Origin: Pedosphaera sp.
GTDB taxonomy: Bacteria; Verrucomicrobiota; Verrucomicrobiia; Limisphaerales; UBA9464
DNA length: 9,967 nucleotides
NCBI GenBank assembly: GCA_009695405.1
Contig: SIAZ01000134.1
Location: forward strand, 1 to 9,967
Reading direction: 5' to 3'
The notes under the pieces: model-generated
Databases searched by the model: none
What the model was told of the DNA's origin: nothing
Seen by the model: the letters and a program-made list of their open reading frames with translations, nothing else
Shown here: piece after piece, positions 6,869-9,967 of the stretch
How the letters are laid out: each line of letters starts with the position of its first letter
Numbering within the stretch: the stretch's first letter is position 1
Translations under genes and position numbers: made by a program

Positions 6869-9043
6869 GTGATTTCGCTGGCCGACACTTCTTCGGGCGC
6901 TTCGATGCCGGACCTGATAGGCCGCGTCGCTGAGATTTTTTCTCCGACAGGACTTTTCTCTAAGGCCCGCAACTTTGAATTTCGACCTGAACAACAGCAA
7001 ATGGCCATATCGGTGGCTTCGGTGCTTCAGGATAAACGTAATCTCTTGGTTGAAGCGGGCACGGGTGTTGGTAAAAGTTTTGCCTATTTGGTTCCTGCCA
7101 TCCTCTTTGCCATCGAACAAAAAAAAAAGGCGGTCATCTGTACACACACCATCAATCTACAGGAGCAACTCGTTGAAAAAGATCTGCCTGTTCTGAAGCA
7201 GGTTCTCCCTGTGGATTTCACCTTTGCAATGCTCAAAGGTCGCTCTAATTACCTTTGTACTCGGCGTCTGCAAAAAGCGATGCAACAAGCAGATTCCCTT
7301 TTTACTTCACCCGAAGTGAGCGAACTCCACCGTATCTATGAATGGAGTAAAAGAACCAGCGACGGATCCCTCAGCGATTTCGATGATGAACCCGATATCA
7401 AGGTCTGGGAACACGTTTGCTCCGAACGCGGTCTTTGTACTCCGAAAAAATGTGGTTTCCAAAGTGACTATGCCAAAGCGGGCTGCGTTTGCTTTTTTCA
7501 ACGCGCGCGTCAGCGCATTCTCGGGGCTGATCTTCTTGTGCTCAATCACACCCTTTTCTTCACACTCCTGAATGGGGTCGACGAAGATCAACAAGGGGGT
7601 GTTCTTTTTCGCAACGACTTTGTCATCTTTGACGAAGCTCACACAGTAGAGCAGGTCGCCGCGCGCCATATCGGAGTTAGTGTGAGCTCTGGGCAAGTTC
7701 GCTACGCCCTCCAACGTCTTTGGAATCCACGCACCGAAAAGGGAATTCTCGCCTCGTTACGTTCAGGAGCCAATGTTCGACTCGTGGCTGATGTCTTGCG
7801 TGAATCGGACGATTTTTTTGTTCGGGTTGAAGACACCTGCACTGATTTGTCGAACCAAGCTTCCGGCACAACTCCTCCTCGTCCTGTCGCTAGCATCGAA
7901 AGCGCAACGGATTCCAACCGCCGTCCTTGGAACGAACTCCGCATCCGCCGCCCCGATTTGGTTCAAGACAATCTAACCCTTCCCATCCAACGGCTTCGCG
8001 AAGAAATTAACAGTCTCATTCAGCAATCCGACGACAAGGAAACCGGCGAAGAACTTTTAGAATGCAACCGTCGCTTGGGAGATCTTAAATTGGCGGTAGC
8101 GACATTTCTTGAGCAGGCACAGGAAGACCATGTTTACTGGGTTGAACGCACCGGTCGAACCCAGCGTAATCTGTCATTAAATGCGGCCCCGGTGGATGTC
8201 GCAGAATATCTACGGCAACGACTTTTTGGCGCGGATACCTCGGTTATTCTCACCAGTGCCACCCTCGGCACCTCGGGAAATACCACGACCTGCCCCGCAC
8301 CGGCATCGCCGACTCGAAGCACCGCCTCAACGGTGATGTCCTTGGCCTTGCACCGTGCTGGATCCCTACCGGGCCTTCGTTATATTGCTGGCAGGGTTGG
8401 CGGCGAAGAAGCCTTAGGTCTTCAAGTAGGTTCCCCTTTTGATTATCCAAAGCAGATGCAGGTCTATGTCGCCGGTAAAATGCCTGACCCCAGAGAAGCC
8501 GGTTACGAAGACGCCTTGGTCCACTGGATTGAACACTTTATCCGGAAGACCCACGGGAAAGCTTTTGTTCTCTTCACGAATTCGCGCTTGATGCAACAGG
8601 TGGCCGGCCGAATGACTTCCTTTTTCGCCGAATTAGGACTCCCCTGCTATATCCAGAATACCGGCGTACCGCGATCCACGATGTTGGAAAAGTTTAAGGA
8701 GAATGTGGATTCCGTCCTCTTCGGTACTGACAGTTTTTGGCAAGGCGTTGATGTCCCCGGTGAAGCTTTAAGCAATGTCATTATCACGCGGCTTCCCTTC
8801 GCGGTTCCGGATCATCCGCTGGTGGAAGCTCGAATTGAACGGATCGAAGCATCGGGTGGCAACGCCTTCGGAGACTTTAGTCTTCCCGAAGCGGTTCTTA
8901 AGTTTCGACAAGGGGTCGGACGGCTCATCCGCACCAAAAGTGATTCAGGTATTATTGTTGTTTTAGACAATCGCGTTCTCACCAAACGTTATGGGCAGGC
9001 TTTTCTCGATGCCATACCCAAGTGCCCAGTAGAAATTGTCTAA
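6869..9043 (+). CDS. dinG: DinG-type ATP-dependent DNA helicase (XPD-like, iron-sulfur)
   Basis: The product has 724 residues, close to E. coli DinG (716). Superfamily 2 helicase motifs are all present: FEFRPEQQQMA (36-46), Walker A EAGTGVGKS (62-70), the DEAH box (255-258, within FVIFDEAHTVEQ), LTSATL (461-466), FGTDSFWQGVDVPGEALSNVIITRLPF split over 618-644, and motif VI FRQGVGRLIRTKSDSG (679-694). An iron-sulfur domain lies between Walker A and DEAH, with Cys130 (GRSNYLC), then Cys184, 190, 195, 206 and 208. Four of these should bind a 4Fe-4S cluster. Members unwind 5'-3' and resolve R-loops and other structures during repair. No exonuclease domain is fused. The start is a GTG at 6869; the ATG at 6905 is an alternative, and neither has a strong ribosome binding site. 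No LexA-like operator was seen upstream. Oddities are a ten-A run in codons 85-88 and a GC-rich insert at residues 471-502. Confidence 0.93.
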   Translation: MISLADTSSGASMPDLIGRVAEIFSPTGLFSKARNFEFRPEQQQMAISVASVLQDKRNLLVEAGTGVGKSFAYLVPAILFAIEQKKKAVICTHTINLQEQLVEKDLPVLKQVLPVDFTFAMLKGRSNYLCTRRLQKAMQQADSLFTSPEVSELHRIYEWSKRTSDGSLSDFDDEPDIKVWEHVCSERGLCTPKKCGFQSDYAKAGCVCFFQRARQRILGADLLVLNHTLFFTLLNGVDEDQQGGVLFRNDFVIFDEAHTVEQVAARHIGVSVSSGQVRYALQRLWNPRTEKGILASLRSGANVRLVADVLRESDDFFVRVEDTCTDLSNQASGTTPPRPVASIESATDSNRRPWNELRIRRPDLVQDNLTLPIQRLREEINSLIQQSDDKETGEELLECNRRLGDLKLAVATFLEQAQEDHVYWVERTGRTQRNLSLNAAPVDVAEYLRQRLFGADTSVILTSATLGTSGNTTTCPAPASPTRSTASTVMSLALHRAGSLPGLRYIAGRVGGEEALGLQVGSPFDYPKQMQVYVAGKMPDPREAGYEDALVHWIEHFIRKTHGKAFVLFTNSRLMQQVAGRMTSFFAELGLPCYIQNTGVPRSTMLEKFKENVDSVLFGTDSFWQGVDVPGEALSNVIITRLPFAVPDHPLVEARIERIEASGGNAFGDFSLPEAVLKFRQGVGRLIRTKSDSGIIVVLDNRVLTKRYGQAFLDAIPKCPVEIV
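8281..8375 (+). other. GC-rich in-frame insert within dinG
   Basis: Residues 471-502 of the helicase (NTTTCPAPASPTRS and onward) lie between the LTSATLGTSG motif and LRYIAGRVGGEEALGLQVGSPFDY. They are rich in Ser, Thr, Pro and Ala and look unlike the rest of the protein. About two thirds of bases 8281-8370 are G or C (59 of 90 by hand count), against roughly half in flanking dinG sequence. DinG proteins have a variable loop here, so this may be a natural expansion or a short inserted repeat that kept the frame. Confidence 0.4.
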
Positions 9044-9114
9044 CGCAAAACGCACCCCTTAACAGAATCAGAAAATTGAGGACAGTCCCCACAGACCTCT
9101 TTCATTATCGCTTT

Positions 9115-9822
9115 TCAGTCAGATTGAACGAGTGCGATGAGTCGGACGCGACGTCCATTGGCGGGATTGAATTCCTGTGCTTCGATTCGGCGCAGGCGCG
9201 GATTCTCAGTTTCTAGACGTTCTACCATCGTGCTGAAAGGTAAAATACAGACTCTGGAGTCAGGCTGGTTCATGAAACGGACGAGGTCTGCTTCGCTTTT
9301 GAGAGGGTCCACCCAAGGGCTTGATGGCTGACGAAAATACCAGAGCAGGCTGGGTTCCTCGAAGTCGAAGGTGGCTAAATAGGTCTGAGAGTGGATCCAA
9401 GGAGCACAAGCATTTGCAAGGAGCGAAACAGGGAAAAGCGGGGATACAATGGAGAATCTGAATGCGGCAAGACTTGTCAAAAGTGCGAGCGTGGGTAGGG
9501 CGCGACGGCGTAGGTAGCGATCACGGATGCCATCAGCGACCAGCGTTTTACTCAACCAAAGGGCGATCCAAGGAAAGGCTGGAAGAATAGAGTGAGGGAG
9601 CTTGGTTCGGATGAGGGTAAAAATAACGAAAACTGAGGCGATGCCGGTGAGTAAGTAGGTTTCGACGCTTTGTTGTGTGCGCCAAGGTAAGTGGCGATAG
9701 AGAGAGCGGAGGAGTTGAGGTGACCACGAGAGAAATCCGATCAAAAGAGTGAAACCATAAAAGGGTAATCCAGCTAGATACCCAAGAAGACTCTTTCCTC
9801 CGTGGCCTTCGAGAATGCCAAC
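9115..9822 (-). pseudogene. C-terminal part of an ArnT/PMT-like membrane glycosyltransferase, cut by an IS
   Basis: The frame is open from the IS edge at 9822 to a TGA at 9115-9117 and encodes 235 residues. It begins in the middle of a family motif (VGILEGHGGKSL), which normally sits well inside proteins of 500 or more residues of the ArnT/PMT_2 glycosyltransferase group. It continues through hydrophobic segments GYLAGLPFYGFTLLIGFLSW and ETYLLTGIASVFVIFTLI, the hallmark RTKLPHSILPAFPWIALWL, another hydrophobic stretch PTLALLTSLAAFRFSIVSP, and a soluble tail with FDFEEPSLLWYFRQP. These enzymes transfer sugars from polyprenyl-phosphate carriers on the outer face of the inner membrane. The catalytic N-terminal loop with its acidic residues is missing, so this piece cannot be active alone. 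A TTG at 9744 could start a shorter frame but is probably not a true start. It converges with dinG, with 71 nt between the two stops. Confidence 0.8.
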
Positions 9823-9848
9823 TGGGCCTGCTTCGATAAAACGGACAG
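9823..9848. repeat. Probable terminal inverted repeat (right) of the IS3-family element
   Basis: The 26 bases begin TGGGCCTGCTTCG and end AAACGGACAG on the + strand. TG/CA outer ends and a GGACA/TGTCC core are common in IS3-family termini. The matching left repeat lies outside the window, so the exact length cannot be confirmed here. Confidence 0.6.
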
Positions 9849-9866
9849 AGAAAAGGGAGTTATTGG

Positions 9867-9967
9867 TTAGTTATTTTTGAGTTCGAACTGAGCGGGTGAA
9901 AGGCCTCGGAGGGAGGTGTGACGGCGCTGGCGGTTATAGAAGATTTCAATGTAGTCGAAGATTTCGG
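9867..9967 (-). CDS. IS3-family transposase OrfB, C-terminal end (partial)
   Basis: The minus strand encodes 32 residues ending in TAA at 9867-9869: EIFDYIEIFYNRQRRHTSLR followed by GLSPAQFELKNN. This is the typical end of the DDE (rve-type) integrase domain of IS3-family OrfB, with the YIE-FYN-RRH-LSP-FE pattern. The catalytic DDE residues lie upstream, outside the window. OrfB is normally made as an OrfAB fusion by -1 frameshifting. The element is inserted so that OrfB reads in the same direction as the gene it interrupts. Confidence 0.92.
   Translation of the reverse strand, partial: EIFDYIEIFYNRQRRHTSLRGLSPAQFELKNN

Larger units (their letters stand above)
9823..9967 (-). mobile_element. 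IS3-family insertion sequence, right end (continues past the window)
   Basis: The segment contains the end of an IS3-type transposase gene plus 44 bp of terminal DNA. The proposed outer edge is the TG at 9823, because the outward strand ends in a form seen in many IS3-family right ends (CTGTCCGTTTTATCG then GCAGGCCCA). Independent support comes from the glycosyltransferase reading frame, which keeps its family sequence up to 9822 and loses it beyond. IS3 elements usually duplicate 3-4 bp of target; the bases just outside are CAAC (9819-9822). The other end lies outside the window, so size and completeness are unknown. Confidence 0.85.

Noticed and set aside
6725..7147. Minus-strand open frame of 140 codons overlapping the dinG start and the divergent gap
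   Set aside because: It lies mostly opposite the Walker A region of dinG, overlaps the yheT-like start in another frame and has no recognisable features.
8281..8375. A frameshift pair in dinG instead of an insert
   Set aside because: Neither alternative + frame in this stretch gives recognisable DinG sequence, and the main frame is intact on both sides, so compensating frameshifts are less likely than an insert or variable loop.
9115..9744. Reading the glycosyltransferase remnant as a complete 209-residue protein from the TTG at 9744
   Set aside because: Recognisable family sequence continues upstream of 9744 to the IS boundary at 9822, so the gene is truncated rather than short.

Overview
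The window reads as ordinary chromosome of a Gram-negative bacterium, most likely from the Planctomycetota/Verrucomicrobiota. I lean to Verrucomicrobiota. The basis is a Tat-exported DUF1501 protein next to an exported PPC-domain protein, an exported PQQ-type beta-propeller that begins with the 'DWPRFLG' motif common in these phyla, and a DinG helicase whose C-terminal half resembles verrucomicrobial homologues as I remember them. By eye, base composition is about 50% GC. No rRNA, tRNA or CRISPR array was seen.

Layout, left to right. Bases 1-96 are the tail of an unidentified + strand gene, followed by a small hypothetical gene with a C-terminal membrane segment (122-415). A convergent gap (416-569) holds two weak hairpins. 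A two-gene minus-strand unit follows: the DUF1501 gene (2271-3653), then the PPC-domain gene (570-2261), with 9 nt between them. A divergent gap contains a perfect 10+10 bp inverted repeat (3733-3772). A small conserved hypothetical gene (3792-4238, +) starts just beyond it. A second minus-strand pair consists of a YheT-like alpha/beta hydrolase (5751-6734) followed by the PQQ-propeller gene (4329-5681). Divergent from it is a complete DinG-type iron-sulfur helicase gene (6869-9043, +). The right end holds the C-terminal part of an ArnT/PMT-like membrane glycosyltransferase (9115-9822, -), cut off where an IS3-family insertion sequence begins (9823 to the window end).

Functionally, the DUF1501, PPC and propeller proteins all appear to be secreted or periplasmic, in line with the large exported proteomes of these phyla. 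DinG and YheT are cytoplasmic housekeeping or accessory enzymes. I find no clear defence, biosynthetic or other novel multigene system. The points most worth checking are the IS-interrupted glycosyltransferase, the inverted repeat in front of the small conserved gene, a GC-rich in-frame insert in dinG, and a ten-A run in the same gene.
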